From NCBI RefSeq assembly GCF_963576545.1, contig NC_083651.1:8628886-8692885 (forward strand): a stretch of 64,000 nt of DNA. The letters run 5' to 3'. Positions 30,001 through 32,778 of this stretch are shown one piece after another (within the stretch, counting starts at the first letter, position 1; each line of letters opens with the position of its first letter). The notes beneath the pieces were generated by a model. It ran no database searches and was not told where the DNA came from. It saw only the letters and a list, made by a program, of their open reading frames with translations. This DNA is from Limanda limanda (Eukaryota > Chordata > Actinopteri > Pleuronectiformes > Pleuronectidae). A program made the translations under genes and the position numbers.

Positions 30001-32066
30001 CTTGCATTCACCTTCTTTTTACTTGAACAGAGGGAGCAACTTTAAAGTTAGACATCCCGAAATATTAATAACAATATATTTATGGTCAAATACTTCCTAA
30101 ATTAAGAGAGAAAAGTGATTTTTTTTTTTTAAGCACAAGAAAATGTGCTTTTCTAATCAGGCACCTCAGGCTTCAGTGACCAACAGTATTCCAACACATA
30201 ACTGACTACTCCATGAATAGCACGTCTAACTTTAAGCCTGTCTGAAATACACTTCCCTCTGCTTGGGCCGTATCACAGTGAAATATCTACAGTCACAAGA
30301 GGTTAACGATTAAGAGCCAGGTAACTGTGGGACTTAACCAATAATCAATTCAATCAAATCAACCACAAATCTAAGAAACAACCAGAGCTGAGAGAAAGAA
30401 CATCTCAATCATTTGAATCAACATTTGTAAGAGGCTACATTATCTGAATCTATCAGACAGGAGAGAACCATAGTGGAGTTAAATAATGATTTTGTTACAC
30501 ATCCCTAGAAAATAATTCAAAAGCAATCTCTATCTAATTCTGGTTAACTTTTTCCAATGCATACTCCCCTCCTAAGCAAATTTCTTGCACTGGGTCACTT
30601 AGAGTGTGATTTACAGCACAGTGCCTCATCTCACTTGCCCCTCTCTCTCTTTACTTCTCCCACCACTCCATCCCTTTGCCAATGTGCCATAGATGTCCAC
30701 TTCTAAATCTGTCTGAATGCCAAACAGAGAACTCTACACTCCACCCCTTAATGACCTGAGGACTTAGTCAATTTTTAAGTTAAACTGACGAAAACACTCA
30801 CATAATGACTTACGATATAGATTATTATTGATAGAAATCTAAAAAAAACTAAAATGTATAAATAAATAGACTACAATCATTTTTATCAAGGTTTTGTTTT
30901 CAACTTTATCTGACCTGAACTGCATTATGTTTCTCCCCATTCTGTAGATTAAATAAGAAGCCGTCATACAATTTACTCAGAAAAATGCAACATTTCTCCA
31001 CAGTGTAGATGAAAGTGGTAGTGAAACCAGAGTGTATTGTTTCTATGGGCATCGATCGACCACCCGCCTCCCAGATGATTTACATCTTTGCAGTAAAGAT
31101 GGTAAATCTATTTGAGACAGCTGATATGTTATATGGGAGTTAAATAATAACTGGTTGATGGTTATATATGTTAATAAAATCATTCAGACTCCCCTATAAG
31201 ATATGAGCAATAATAAGTATGGACGAATACGAGGCTAGCCTTAATCCTATTTCACCAGGAAATAAGGGATTAAACTGTTAGCCTTCTGTTTTCACTCTTC
31301 CATTGGACACTGACAAGGAGACCTTAGAAGAATTTATGCACAAAATGGAGGCAAAATACAGCATAAAAGAACATTCTGGAGATGGGGGATGAATACAAAA
31401 TCATTAGATTGTTGGGTCAACTGGTCACTTCAGGCAAAAAATATGCTAACTTCCTGAAATTGGCACGTCCAAATTGTATTTAACCGTATGCAACTGACAG
31501 CTTGGTATTGATTACGTCACAGCATTAATAATATTATTGAGGGGCTTTCATAACGCCAAGAGCTGTATGTATCTGCACTTTTATAAGGATACTGGTAAAA
31601 TATTCTATCTTCAATTTGAAATTGTTTTTATATATAGTTGGTGACCAGACCATCAGAAAGTGTCTGCCTGAAACAGGATCCACCAGCAGACATGAATGAC
31701 TGGTTCCACAAACTGCTGACTGGAATGGGTATCGTCACTAACTCAACTATTCATAGTTATATACTGGAACTCAGTCGTACTAGATCTGTACCTCCAGCTC
31801 CAGTAACTAAATTCAATCTACTTCTTCAGATAAAATAATATCTCAGGTTTGTATCATATTTAGGCTGGAGACAAGGAAAATAAATATCGCAATAAAAGTA
31901 TGTGAGTCTTGCATTTCACATTTAATGTACAATATCCAGTGAGACGTTCACTTACCTCCTCCACAATCTCCTCCTCATATTCCTCCTCAAATTCCTCCTC
32001 AAATTCCTCCTCAAATTCCTCATATTCCTCCACAACCTCCGTCATTTTGGGACGGTTTTAGAGGTT
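1..32066 (-). CDS. neb: Nebulin gene, 5' part (86 coding exons, truncated at left edge)
   Basis: Nebulin runs along skeletal-muscle thin filaments from the Z-disc, binding actin, tropomyosin and troponin and helping set or stabilise filament length. In the sequence, 86 exons on the minus strand encode about 125 modules of about 35 residues. Each has the nebulin consensus: an xYK start, a central PD/TPE segment and an SD-like end at the exon border. Every seven modules a WxxGxGW motif recurs, known in the family as the tropomyosin/troponin contact. All exons are multiples of 3 and phase 0, so the frame stays open for about 4,440 codons. The start is the only ATG in frame before the first clear nebulin exon, and it follows a TAG acceptor. 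The C-terminal modules and SH3 domain lie beyond position 1. Order and orientation with ARL5A and CACNB4 match human 2q23. Identification is firm; small exon-border errors are possible. Confidence 0.97.
168..272 (-). CDS. neb: NEB exon 85, one module
   Basis: 105 nt, begins [11 protein letters not shown] and ends in FSS in place of the usual SD. Donor GTAAGTA, acceptor CAG. It is the sixth-module exon of super-repeat 16. Confidence 0.92.
365..469 (-). CDS. neb: NEB exon 84, one module
   Basis: 105 nt, begins [11 protein letters not shown] and ends WASD, with a TDTP turn in the middle. Donor GTGAGTG, acceptor TAG. In most super-repeats this module is fused to the preceding one in a 204-nt exon; here it is separate. 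Confidence 0.92.
633..737 (-). CDS. neb: NEB exon 83, one module with WMKGIG motif
   Basis: 105 nt, begins [14 protein letters not shown]. The motif continues GC rather than GW, a change at the aromatic that most copies keep. Ends QQSE; donor GTGAGTT, acceptor TAG. Confidence 0.92.
738..1053 (-). other. neb: NEB intron 82-83
   Basis: A 316-nt AT-rich intron. I see no second gene, RNA or recognisable repeat in it. Confidence 0.6.
1054..1251 (-). CDS. neb: NEB exon 82, two modules
   Basis: 198 nt, begins [11 protein letters not shown]; the second module starts [10 protein letters not shown]. It corresponds to modules 2-3 of a super-repeat. Together with exon 81 it matches what is a single 312-nt exon elsewhere in the gene. 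Confidence 0.92.
1366..1476 (-). CDS. neb: NEB exon 81, one module (start of super-repeat 16)
   Basis: 111 nt, begins [15 protein letters not shown]. The GHY stretch marks module 1 of a super-repeat. Ends KGL, without an SD, at donor GTAAGAT. Confidence 0.92.
1575..1682 (-). CDS. neb: NEB exon 80, one module
   Basis: 108 nt, begins [15 protein letters not shown] and ends REIASD. It is the 36-residue module 7 that closes super-repeat 15. Confidence 0.93.
1778..1882 (-). CDS. neb: NEB exon 79, one module
   Basis: 105 nt, begins [12 protein letters not shown], with [11 protein letters not shown] in the middle, and ends NLSE. Module 6 of super-repeat 15. Confidence 0.93.
1972..2076 (-). CDS. 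neb: NEB exon 78, one module
   Basis: 105 nt, begins [14 protein letters not shown] and ends NLSD. Module 5 of super-repeat 15, kept as its own exon rather than fused with module 4. Confidence 0.93.
2178..2282 (-). CDS. neb: NEB exon 77, one module with WIRGCGW
   Basis: 105 nt, begins [15 protein letters not shown] and ends ILNE. It carries the once-per-super-repeat tropomyosin-type motif. Confidence 0.93.
2400..2711 (-). CDS. neb: NEB exon 76, three modules
   Basis: 312 nt, begins [14 protein letters not shown] and ends ELQSD. It opens super-repeat 15. The two later module starts read ALYRKDYDK and DRYRTRLHQ. Confidence 0.94.
2821..2928 (-). CDS. neb: NEB exon 75, one module
   Basis: 108 nt, begins [15 protein letters not shown] and ends VQSN. 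Module 7 of super-repeat 14; the ISTTKVQ stretch departs from the usual AAKASR. Confidence 0.93.
3070..3171 (-). CDS. neb: NEB exon 74, one short module
   Basis: 102 nt, one codon shorter than the standard exon. It begins [11 protein letters not shown] and ends KNIHP at donor GTAAGAT, so the SD box is lost. Confidence 0.9.
3258..3356 (-). CDS. neb: NEB exon 73, one module (33 codons)
   Basis: 99 nt, begins [12 protein letters not shown] and ends VLNE. It equals the second part of the fused 204-nt exons (YRQxP type), here kept separate. Confidence 0.92.
3475..3579 (-). CDS. neb: NEB exon 72, one module with WIRGCGW
   Basis: 105 nt, begins [15 protein letters not shown] and ends AISD. It equals the first part of the fused 204-nt exons. 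Confidence 0.93.
3731..4042 (-). CDS. neb: NEB exon 71, three modules
   Basis: 312 nt, begins [14 protein letters not shown] and ends DLQSD. It opens super-repeat 14. It has EEDP where most sister exons have QDDP. Confidence 0.95.
4137..4244 (-). CDS. neb: NEB exon 70, one module
   Basis: 108 nt, begins [15 protein letters not shown] and ends RDIVSD. Module 7 of super-repeat 13. Confidence 0.94.
4383..4487 (-). CDS. neb: NEB exon 69, one module
   Basis: 105 nt, begins [11 protein letters not shown] and ends INISN. Module 6 of super-repeat 13, with tryptophan at the first position. Confidence 0.94.
4636..4839 (-). CDS. neb: NEB exon 68, two modules with WLRGCGW
   Basis: 204 nt, begins [15 protein letters not shown]; the second module starts [12 protein letters not shown] and ends NISD. 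Modules 4-5 of super-repeat 13. Confidence 0.95.
5124..5435 (-). CDS. neb: NEB exon 67, three modules
   Basis: 312 nt, begins [14 protein letters not shown] and ends DLQSD. It opens super-repeat 13. An unusual cysteine follows RKQ. Confidence 0.95.
5563..5670 (-). CDS. neb: NEB exon 66, one module
   Basis: 108 nt, begins [15 protein letters not shown] and ends NIISD. Module 7 of super-repeat 12. Confidence 0.94.
5882..5986 (-). CDS. neb: NEB exon 65, one module
   Basis: 105 nt, begins [11 protein letters not shown] with [13 protein letters not shown], the core most like human modules of this class. Ends NTSL at donor GTAAAGC. Confidence 0.94.
6171..6374 (-). CDS. neb: NEB exon 64, two modules with WIRGTGW
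   Basis: 204 nt, begins [15 protein letters not shown]; the second module starts [12 protein letters not shown] and ends IMDK. Modules 4-5 of super-repeat 12. Confidence 0.95.
6469..6780 (-). CDS. neb: NEB exon 63, three modules
   Basis: 312 nt, begins [14 protein letters not shown] and ends DLQSD. It opens super-repeat 12. Carries GALSVRDDP in the first module. Confidence 0.95.
6865..6972 (-). CDS. neb: NEB exon 62, one module
   Basis: 108 nt, begins [15 protein letters not shown] and ends REIISD. Module 7 of super-repeat 11. Confidence 0.94.
7085..7189 (-). CDS. neb: NEB exon 61, one module
   Basis: 105 nt, begins [11 protein letters not shown] and ends YNMSK at donor GTATGTT; the acceptor is TAG. 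Module 6 of super-repeat 11. Confidence 0.94.
7289..7492 (-). CDS. neb: NEB exon 60, two modules, diverged GW motif
   Basis: 204 nt, begins [15 protein letters not shown], so the tryptophan before the GxGW core is lost. The second module starts [12 protein letters not shown] and ends TINK. Confidence 0.94.
7579..7890 (-). CDS. neb: NEB exon 59, three modules
   Basis: 312 nt, begins [14 protein letters not shown] and ends DLQSD. It opens super-repeat 11; the third module starts [10 protein letters not shown]. Acceptor TAG. Confidence 0.95.
7992..8099 (-). CDS. neb: NEB exon 58, one module
   Basis: 108 nt, begins [15 protein letters not shown] and ends RDIVSD. Module 7 of super-repeat 10. Confidence 0.94.
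8100..8491 (-). other. neb: NEB intron 57-58
   Basis: A 392-nt AT-rich intron with no recognised element. It is longer than the matching introns in neighbouring super-repeats. Confidence 0.6.
8492..8596 (-). CDS. neb: NEB exon 57, one module
   Basis: 105 nt, begins [11 protein letters not shown] and ends NMSR at donor GTGAGTA. Module 6 of super-repeat 10. It is more like exon 61 than the YHEAWENDK exons 49 and 53, so it lies at the edge of the recent amplification. Confidence 0.93.
8699..8776 (-). pseudogene. neb: Relic or cryptic NEB exon in an intron (78 nt)
   Basis: Between exons 57 and 56 a 26-codon open segment reads [13 protein letters not shown], then IVLAK and TINK. It matches the back half of a 105-nt module-6 exon (compare [14 protein letters not shown] in exon 53). 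A CAG acceptor and a possible GT donor (GTAGCA) flank it in phase 0. The front part of the module (xYxxAW) is missing and two extra residues sit before PTDA. I read it as a decayed copy of a duplicated exon, though it could still be spliced in without a frame break. Confidence 0.5.
8807..9010 (-). CDS. neb: NEB exon 56, two modules with GIGW
   Basis: 204 nt, begins [15 protein letters not shown]; the second module starts [12 protein letters not shown] and ends VMNK. Nearly identical to exons 44, 48 and 52. Confidence 0.95.
9087..9398 (-). CDS. neb: NEB exon 55, three modules
   Basis: 312 nt, begins [14 protein letters not shown] and ends DIQSD. It opens super-repeat 10. It belongs to a set of four almost identical exons (43, 47, 51, 55). 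Confidence 0.95.
9437..9815 (+). mobile_element. tRNA-derived SINE in a NEB intron
   Basis: A GC-richer insert has a pol III A box (TGGACTAGTGG, about 9453) and B box (GGTTCGACTCC, 9511-9521). A body with GAGCAAGGCACCTTACTCCC and CCCCGGGCGCC follows, then an ATTAATAAAAG tail of the kind shared with teleost non-LTR elements. The matching intron at 11083-11321 lacks it and joins the same flanks, giving an empty site by paralogy. Open frames inside it are not genes. The family name is not certain. Confidence 0.8.
10014..10121 (-). CDS. neb: NEB exon 54, one module
   Basis: 108 nt, begins [15 protein letters not shown] and ends RDIASD. Module 7 of super-repeat 9; almost the same as exon 50. Confidence 0.95.
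10226..10330 (-). CDS. neb: NEB exon 53, one module
   Basis: 105 nt, begins [11 protein letters not shown] and ends NYSL at donor GTATGTA. Near-identical to exon 49. Its core is the best match to the relic exon at 8699-8776. Confidence 0.95.
10484..10687 (-). CDS. neb: NEB exon 52, two modules with GIGW
   Basis: 204 nt, begins [15 protein letters not shown] and ends VMNQ at donor GTAAGAA. Modules 4-5 of super-repeat 9. Confidence 0.95.
10771..11082 (-). CDS. neb: NEB exon 51, three modules
   Basis: 312 nt, begins [14 protein letters not shown] and ends DIQSD. It opens super-repeat 9. It has PDSTD where sister exons have PDSSD. Confidence 0.95.
11322..11429 (-). CDS. neb: NEB exon 50, one module
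   Basis: 108 nt, begins [15 protein letters not shown] and ends RDIASD. Module 7 of super-repeat 8. Confidence 0.95.
11430..11877 (-). other. neb: NEB intron 49-50
   Basis: A 448-nt AT-rich intron. It is much longer than its counterpart between exons 53 and 54 (104 nt); I see no named repeat in the extra sequence. Confidence 0.6.
11878..11982 (-). CDS. neb: NEB exon 49, one module
   Basis: 105 nt, begins [11 protein letters not shown] and ends NYSL. Module 6 of super-repeat 8. Confidence 0.95.
12145..12348 (-). CDS. neb: NEB exon 48, two modules with GIGW
   Basis: 204 nt, begins [15 protein letters not shown] and ends VMNK. Modules 4-5 of super-repeat 8. Confidence 0.95.
12462..12773 (-). 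CDS. neb: NEB exon 47, three modules
   Basis: 312 nt, begins [14 protein letters not shown] and ends DIQSD. It opens super-repeat 8. Confidence 0.95.
12774..13074 (-). other. neb: NEB intron 46-47
   Basis: A 301-nt AT-rich intron with no feature seen. It does not share the conserved intron sequence found after exons 51 and 55. Confidence 0.6.
13075..13182 (-). CDS. neb: NEB exon 46, one module
   Basis: 108 nt, begins [15 protein letters not shown] and ends RDIASD. Module 7 of super-repeat 7. Its donor, GTAAAAT, is weaker than most. Confidence 0.94.
13314..13418 (-). CDS. neb: NEB exon 45, one module
   Basis: 105 nt, begins [11 protein letters not shown] with [13 protein letters not shown] and ends NYSL. 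Module 6 of super-repeat 7. Confidence 0.95.
13660..13863 (-). CDS. neb: NEB exon 44, two modules with GIGW
   Basis: 204 nt, begins [15 protein letters not shown] and ends VMNK. Modules 4-5 of super-repeat 7. Confidence 0.95.
13989..14300 (-). CDS. neb: NEB exon 43, three modules
   Basis: 312 nt, begins [14 protein letters not shown] and ends DIQSD. It opens super-repeat 7 and is the 5'-most member of the near-identical exon set 43/47/51/55. Confidence 0.95.
14412..14519 (-). CDS. neb: NEB exon 42, one module
   Basis: 108 nt, begins [15 protein letters not shown] and ends TRIASD; acceptor TAG. Module 7 of super-repeat 6. Confidence 0.94.
14795..14899 (-). CDS. neb: NEB exon 41, one module
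   Basis: 105 nt, begins [11 protein letters not shown] with [13 protein letters not shown] and ends NYSE. Module 6 of super-repeat 6. Confidence 0.94.
14984..15190 (-). CDS. neb: NEB exon 40, two modules with MKGIGW
   Basis: 207 nt, begins [16 protein letters not shown]. It has one more residue before the GIGW core than the 204-nt exons, and all two-module exons from here to the N-terminal side share this 69-codon form. Ends IMDK. Confidence 0.94.
15324..15635 (-). CDS. neb: NEB exon 39, three modules
   Basis: 312 nt, begins [17 protein letters not shown] and ends FIASD. It opens super-repeat 6. From here toward the N-terminus the first module is of the [10 protein letters not shown] class rather than [10 protein letters not shown]. 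Confidence 0.95.
15751..15858 (-). CDS. neb: NEB exon 38, one module (duplicate of exon 34)
   Basis: 108 nt, begins [15 protein letters not shown] and ends TRIASN. Identical to exon 34 by eye, with matching introns on both sides. Confidence 0.95.
15953..16057 (-). CDS. neb: NEB exon 37, one module (duplicate of exon 33)
   Basis: 105 nt, begins [11 protein letters not shown] and ends TMSN. The donor reads GTCAGG, an atypical +3, and exon 33 shares it. Identical to exon 33 by eye. Confidence 0.93.
16165..16371 (-). CDS. neb: NEB exon 36, two modules (duplicate of exon 32)
   Basis: 207 nt, begins [16 protein letters not shown]; the second module starts [12 protein letters not shown] and ends IMNK. 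Identical to exon 32 by eye. Donor GTGTGGT is atypical; acceptor TAG. Confidence 0.95.
16493..16804 (-). CDS. neb: NEB exon 35, three modules, chimeric
   Basis: 312 nt, begins [17 protein letters not shown] and ends VQASD. Its 5' two-thirds and upstream intron match exon 39, including LQSEKN and KSKL. Its 3' third and downstream intron match exon 31, including [11 protein letters not shown]. That is the form expected at the junction of a tandem duplication made by unequal crossing-over inside this exon. Confidence 0.95.
16918..17025 (-). CDS. neb: NEB exon 34, one module
   Basis: 108 nt, begins [15 protein letters not shown] and ends TRIASN. Module 7 of super-repeat 4. Confidence 0.95.
17120..17224 (-). 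CDS. neb: NEB exon 33, one module
   Basis: 105 nt, begins [11 protein letters not shown] with [13 protein letters not shown] and ends TMSN. Donor GTCAGG as in exon 37. Confidence 0.93.
17332..17538 (-). CDS. neb: NEB exon 32, two modules with RGIGW
   Basis: 207 nt, begins [16 protein letters not shown] and ends IMNK. Modules 4-5 of super-repeat 4. Confidence 0.95.
17660..17971 (-). CDS. neb: NEB exon 31, three modules
   Basis: 312 nt, begins [17 protein letters not shown] and ends VQASD; acceptor TAG. It opens super-repeat 4. Confidence 0.95.
18080..18187 (-). CDS. neb: NEB exon 30, one module
   Basis: 108 nt, begins [15 protein letters not shown] and ends RHIASD. Histidine-rich tail (LHAKHGRH). 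Module 7 of super-repeat 3. Confidence 0.94.
18338..18442 (-). CDS. neb: NEB exon 29, one module
   Basis: 105 nt, begins [14 protein letters not shown] with [12 protein letters not shown] and ends TLSE. This YKASGEK class of module 6 is used toward the N-terminal end, as in human nebulin (YKAKGE). Confidence 0.94.
18535..18741 (-). CDS. neb: NEB exon 28, two modules with RGTGW
   Basis: 207 nt, begins [16 protein letters not shown]; the second module starts [12 protein letters not shown] and ends QLDN. Modules 4-5 of super-repeat 3. Confidence 0.94.
18893..19204 (-). CDS. neb: NEB exon 27, three modules
   Basis: 312 nt, begins [17 protein letters not shown] and ends EIQSD. The acceptor is AAG rather than CAG. 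It opens super-repeat 3. Confidence 0.94.
19297..19404 (-). CDS. neb: NEB exon 26, one module
   Basis: 108 nt, begins [15 protein letters not shown] and ends RDIASN; acceptor TAG. Module 7 of super-repeat 2. Confidence 0.94.
19503..19607 (-). CDS. neb: NEB exon 25, one module
   Basis: 105 nt, begins [14 protein letters not shown] and ends NISK at donor GTTAGTT. Module 6 of super-repeat 2. Confidence 0.94.
19708..19914 (-). CDS. neb: NEB exon 24, two modules with KGTGW
   Basis: 207 nt, begins [16 protein letters not shown]; the second module starts [12 protein letters not shown] and ends ILNM. Modules 4-5 of super-repeat 2. Confidence 0.94.
20037..20348 (-). CDS. neb: NEB exon 23, three modules
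   Basis: 312 nt, begins [17 protein letters not shown] and ends NASN; acceptor TAG. It is the first fused three-module exon in transcript order and opens super-repeat 2. Confidence 0.95.
20481..20588 (-). CDS. neb: NEB exon 22, one module
   Basis: 108 nt, begins [15 protein letters not shown] and ends HAASD. Module 7 of super-repeat 1. Confidence 0.94.
20697..20801 (-). CDS. neb: NEB exon 21, one module
   Basis: 105 nt, begins [14 protein letters not shown] and ends NISK. Module 6 of super-repeat 1. Confidence 0.94.
20921..21019 (-). CDS. neb: NEB exon 20, one module (33 codons)
   Basis: 99 nt, begins [12 protein letters not shown] and ends QRSD. It is the module that is the back part of the fused 207-nt exon in later super-repeats. 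Confidence 0.94.
21129..21236 (-). CDS. neb: NEB exon 19, one module
   Basis: 108 nt, begins [16 protein letters not shown]; the usual GxGW reads GTPW here, so the motif is not fully formed in the first super-repeat. Ends ILSE. Confidence 0.94.
21333..21530 (-). CDS. neb: NEB exon 18, two modules
   Basis: 198 nt, begins [14 protein letters not shown]; the second module starts [11 protein letters not shown] and ends IQSN. With exon 17 (114 nt) it adds up to exactly the 312 nt of the fused exons. Confidence 0.95.
21531..21856 (-). other. neb: NEB intron 17-18
   Basis: A 326-nt AT-rich intron. It is the intron missing in the fused 312-nt exons of super-repeats 2-15. Confidence 0.6.
21857..21970 (-). 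CDS. neb: NEB exon 17, one module (38 codons)
   Basis: 114 nt, begins [17 protein letters not shown] and ends IQSD. It opens super-repeat 1 and matches the human YEKNKGKMIG module in length and sequence. Confidence 0.95.
22106..22213 (-). CDS. neb: NEB exon 16, one module
   Basis: 108 nt, begins [15 protein letters not shown] and ends NIASD. It corresponds to the human [13 protein letters not shown] module. Confidence 0.95.
22306..22410 (-). CDS. neb: NEB exon 15, one module
   Basis: 105 nt, begins [14 protein letters not shown] with [11 protein letters not shown] and ends NLSD. Confidence 0.95.
22411..22986 (-). other. neb: NEB intron 14-15
   Basis: A 576-nt intron. A short direct repeat (GCAGCAGTGTAGCA, near 22510) stands out; the rest shows no known element. 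Confidence 0.55.
22987..23085 (-). CDS. neb: NEB exon 14, one module (33 codons)
   Basis: 99 nt, begins [12 protein letters not shown] and ends QLSD; acceptor TAG. Confidence 0.94.
23204..23308 (-). CDS. neb: NEB exon 13, one module
   Basis: 105 nt, begins [18 protein letters not shown] and ends QCGD. It matches the human FFPQTITQEYEA module. Confidence 0.95.
23421..23528 (-). CDS. neb: NEB exon 12, one module
   Basis: 108 nt, begins [15 protein letters not shown] with [12 protein letters not shown], like the human GHYVGSFEDPY module. Confidence 0.95.
23622..23723 (-). CDS. neb: NEB exon 11, one module (34 codons)
   Basis: 102 nt, begins [18 protein letters not shown] and ends KFTG. The [10 protein letters not shown] core is diagnostic for this position in nebulin. 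The module is one residue short at the donor. Confidence 0.94.
23908..24024 (-). CDS. neb: NEB exon 10, one module (39 codons)
   Basis: 117 nt, begins [16 protein letters not shown] with [12 protein letters not shown] and ends ILSD. The longest single-module exon here, as in human. Confidence 0.95.
24231..24520 (+). repeat. Dispersed repeat family, copy 1
   Basis: Shares with copies near 29.7, 43.2, 47.9 and 53.7 kb, in order: a GCCAAxGAGxTCATG start, a GATTACxxAAAxxxTACT stretch, CCACAAAACTTxG, an AATTTCxCAGGGAATAAT stretch, and GGGAACTGATATCTxxGxGT followed by GTGCAGCTT. It has no coding capacity and looks like an old non-autonomous mobile element. Confidence 0.65.
24724..24782. repeat. 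GT-rich microsatellite
   Basis: Interrupted GT tract, intronic, within about 10 bases of the exon 9 splice donor on the other strand. Confidence 0.85.
24790..24897 (-). CDS. neb: NEB exon 9, one module
   Basis: 108 nt, begins [18 protein letters not shown] with [11 protein letters not shown] and ends AASE. A strong match to the human [13 protein letters not shown] module. Confidence 0.95.
24980..25084 (-). CDS. neb: NEB exon 8, one module
   Basis: 105 nt, begins [17 protein letters not shown] with [10 protein letters not shown] and ends NFSH. Matches the human KGKWSETPCFEVA module. Confidence 0.95.
25085..25759 (-). other. neb: NEB intron 7-8
   Basis: A 675-nt intron. I recognise no gene or named repeat in it. 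Confidence 0.55.
25760..25864 (-). CDS. neb: NEB exon 7, one module
   Basis: 105 nt, begins [14 protein letters not shown] with [12 protein letters not shown] and ends QRSD. Matches the human TPLADPPDIEFAK module. Confidence 0.95.
25865..26679 (-). other. neb: NEB intron 6-7
   Basis: An 815-nt AT-rich intron with no feature that I can support. Confidence 0.55.
26680..26784 (-). CDS. neb: NEB exon 6, one module
   Basis: 105 nt, begins [17 protein letters not shown] with [13 protein letters not shown] and ends VLSD, close to human. Confidence 0.96.
26927..27031 (-). CDS. neb: NEB exon 5, one module
   Basis: 105 nt, begins [18 protein letters not shown] with [11 protein letters not shown] and ends NYSK, close to human. 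Confidence 0.96.
27130..27234 (-). CDS. neb: NEB exon 4, one module
   Basis: 105 nt, begins [14 protein letters not shown] and ends LISK. It matches the human VKYRMDGD module. Confidence 0.95.
27490..27597 (-). CDS. neb: NEB exon 3, first nebulin module
   Basis: 108 nt, begins [16 protein letters not shown] with [13 protein letters not shown] and ends QLSE. It is the first module after the N-terminal extension, as in human (TDTPELRRIKK). Confidence 0.96.
27824..27931 (-). CDS. neb: NEB exon 2, conserved N-terminal segment
   Basis: 108 nt, begins [15 protein letters not shown] and continues [15 protein letters not shown]. The SKFMTPYxAHSxKM block is the conserved segment just before module 1 in vertebrate nebulin. 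It is basic, in contrast to the acidic exon 1. Acceptor CAG after a pyrimidine-rich stretch; donor GTAAGAA. Confidence 0.93.
27932..31955 (-). other. neb: NEB intron 1-2 (4.0 kb)
   Basis: The largest nebulin intron in the window. It contains one copy of the dispersed repeat (29690-29960) and otherwise AT-rich unique-looking DNA. Human nebulin has more sequence between the acidic start and the SKFMTPY block, so a further short exon here cannot be excluded, but I found none. Confidence 0.6.
29690..29960 (+). repeat. Dispersed repeat family, copy 2
   Basis: Shares GCAAGATTACACAAA, then CCACAAAACTTGGTGGAAGG, GTCAGGGCAGAACCCATTGA and GTGGATCC in the same order as the other copies. Non-coding. Confidence 0.7.
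31956..32045 (-). CDS. neb: NEB exon 1, start codon and acidic N-terminus
   Basis: 30 codons from [11 protein letters not shown] to EIVEE, then donor GTAAGTG. About 60% of residues are glutamate. A perfect 12-bp direct repeat (three units, 31979-32014) encodes [12 protein letters not shown]. Human nebulin also begins with a short acidic tyrosine-rich stretch (EEVVEYYTEE), supporting the call, though here it is longer and purely repetitive. It resembles troponin T N-termini too, but the next exon downstream is unmistakably nebulin and joins in frame. Confidence 0.82.
31979..32014. repeat. 12-bp coding minisatellite in NEB exon 1
   Basis: Three exact tandem copies of ATTCCTCCTCAA (plus strand) with degenerate copies on both sides. 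In frame, so copy-number change would add or remove four acidic/aromatic residues at a time. Confidence 0.9.
32046..32066 (-). other. neb: NEB 5' UTR part of exon 1
   Basis: 21 nt between a TTTCTGTAG acceptor and the ATG. The acceptor shows that at least one untranslated exon lies upstream. The bases before the ATG (CCCAAA) are a fair Kozak context, with A at -3. Confidence 0.7.
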
Positions 32067-32768
32067 CTACAGAAAAACACAAATGACATTTTGTGGCATT
32101 TATTTAAACTGTGAGTGAACACATGTTGACCTCATAAGATGCAAATCATAACTAGTGAGGAAGTTCACTTAAAAATGTCTACCCATGTCACTCGATACAG
32201 TTTCAAAATTTCAATTGCATATATCAGTTTAAGAGATGAAAGGACAACTGCCCCTGAGATAGTTTAGGAAGCTGATAAAAATAGCATATGAAGGCCATAA
32301 AAAGTACAACATAAAAAGTATAACACAAACACACTGATGTATAACCAATAAACATGCCATACCAGTAAAAGATTCCCGCAGTACTTCCTGACAGTAAGGA
32401 AGCCTCACTTGACCTCTACTAGGGTCTCAAACTGATAGTCCCGACTTTGTGATTTGCCCGAATCCTAAACAAAGTAATAAAAGATATGTGAAACACAAGT
32501 GTTGATTAAAAACTTCAAAGGGAGAAGGGAAGATTAGGAAGGTGAGACACTGATGGCATTATAACAGGCCTCTGCCTTTGAATCTGCGACAGCCGGCCCC
32601 TCCTCTTTCACTTGCCACAACACAGCTCAGAGAACTTTGCCTTGGAGCTGAAGGTTGGCGACAGCTGCCCCACAGCGCTTCAGCTATTTGACATGTAAGC
32701 CAATGCCACAGCCTGATTGGCTGACTCTGTTTAGCAAATGGAGATGCAATGCCTTCTGAGGCTGCAGG
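32067..32768 (-). other. neb: NEB upstream region, probable 5' UTR exon and intron
   Basis: Should hold the untranslated first exon. A possible donor on the minus strand is GAGGTCAA/GTGAGG (near 32410), and a CAGCTG E-box lies at 32662-32667. No exon border is certain. Confidence 0.35.
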
Positions 32769-32778
32769 TTAAATATAG
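32769..32778 (-). promoter_or_regulatory. neb: Candidate NEB core promoter: TATA-like box and MEF2 consensus
   Basis: The minus strand reads CTATATTTAA, a full match to the MEF2 consensus (CTA, four A/T, TAR), and it also works as a TATA box. It lies about 0.7 kb upstream of the nebulin ATG, which suits a muscle gene. A transcription start would then be expected near 32740. Inference from motif and position only. Confidence 0.45.

Noticed and set aside
31956..32045. Troponin T N-terminus instead of nebulin
   Set aside because: The acidic composition is similar, but the next exons in the same frame and orientation are nebulin, and no troponin T exons follow.
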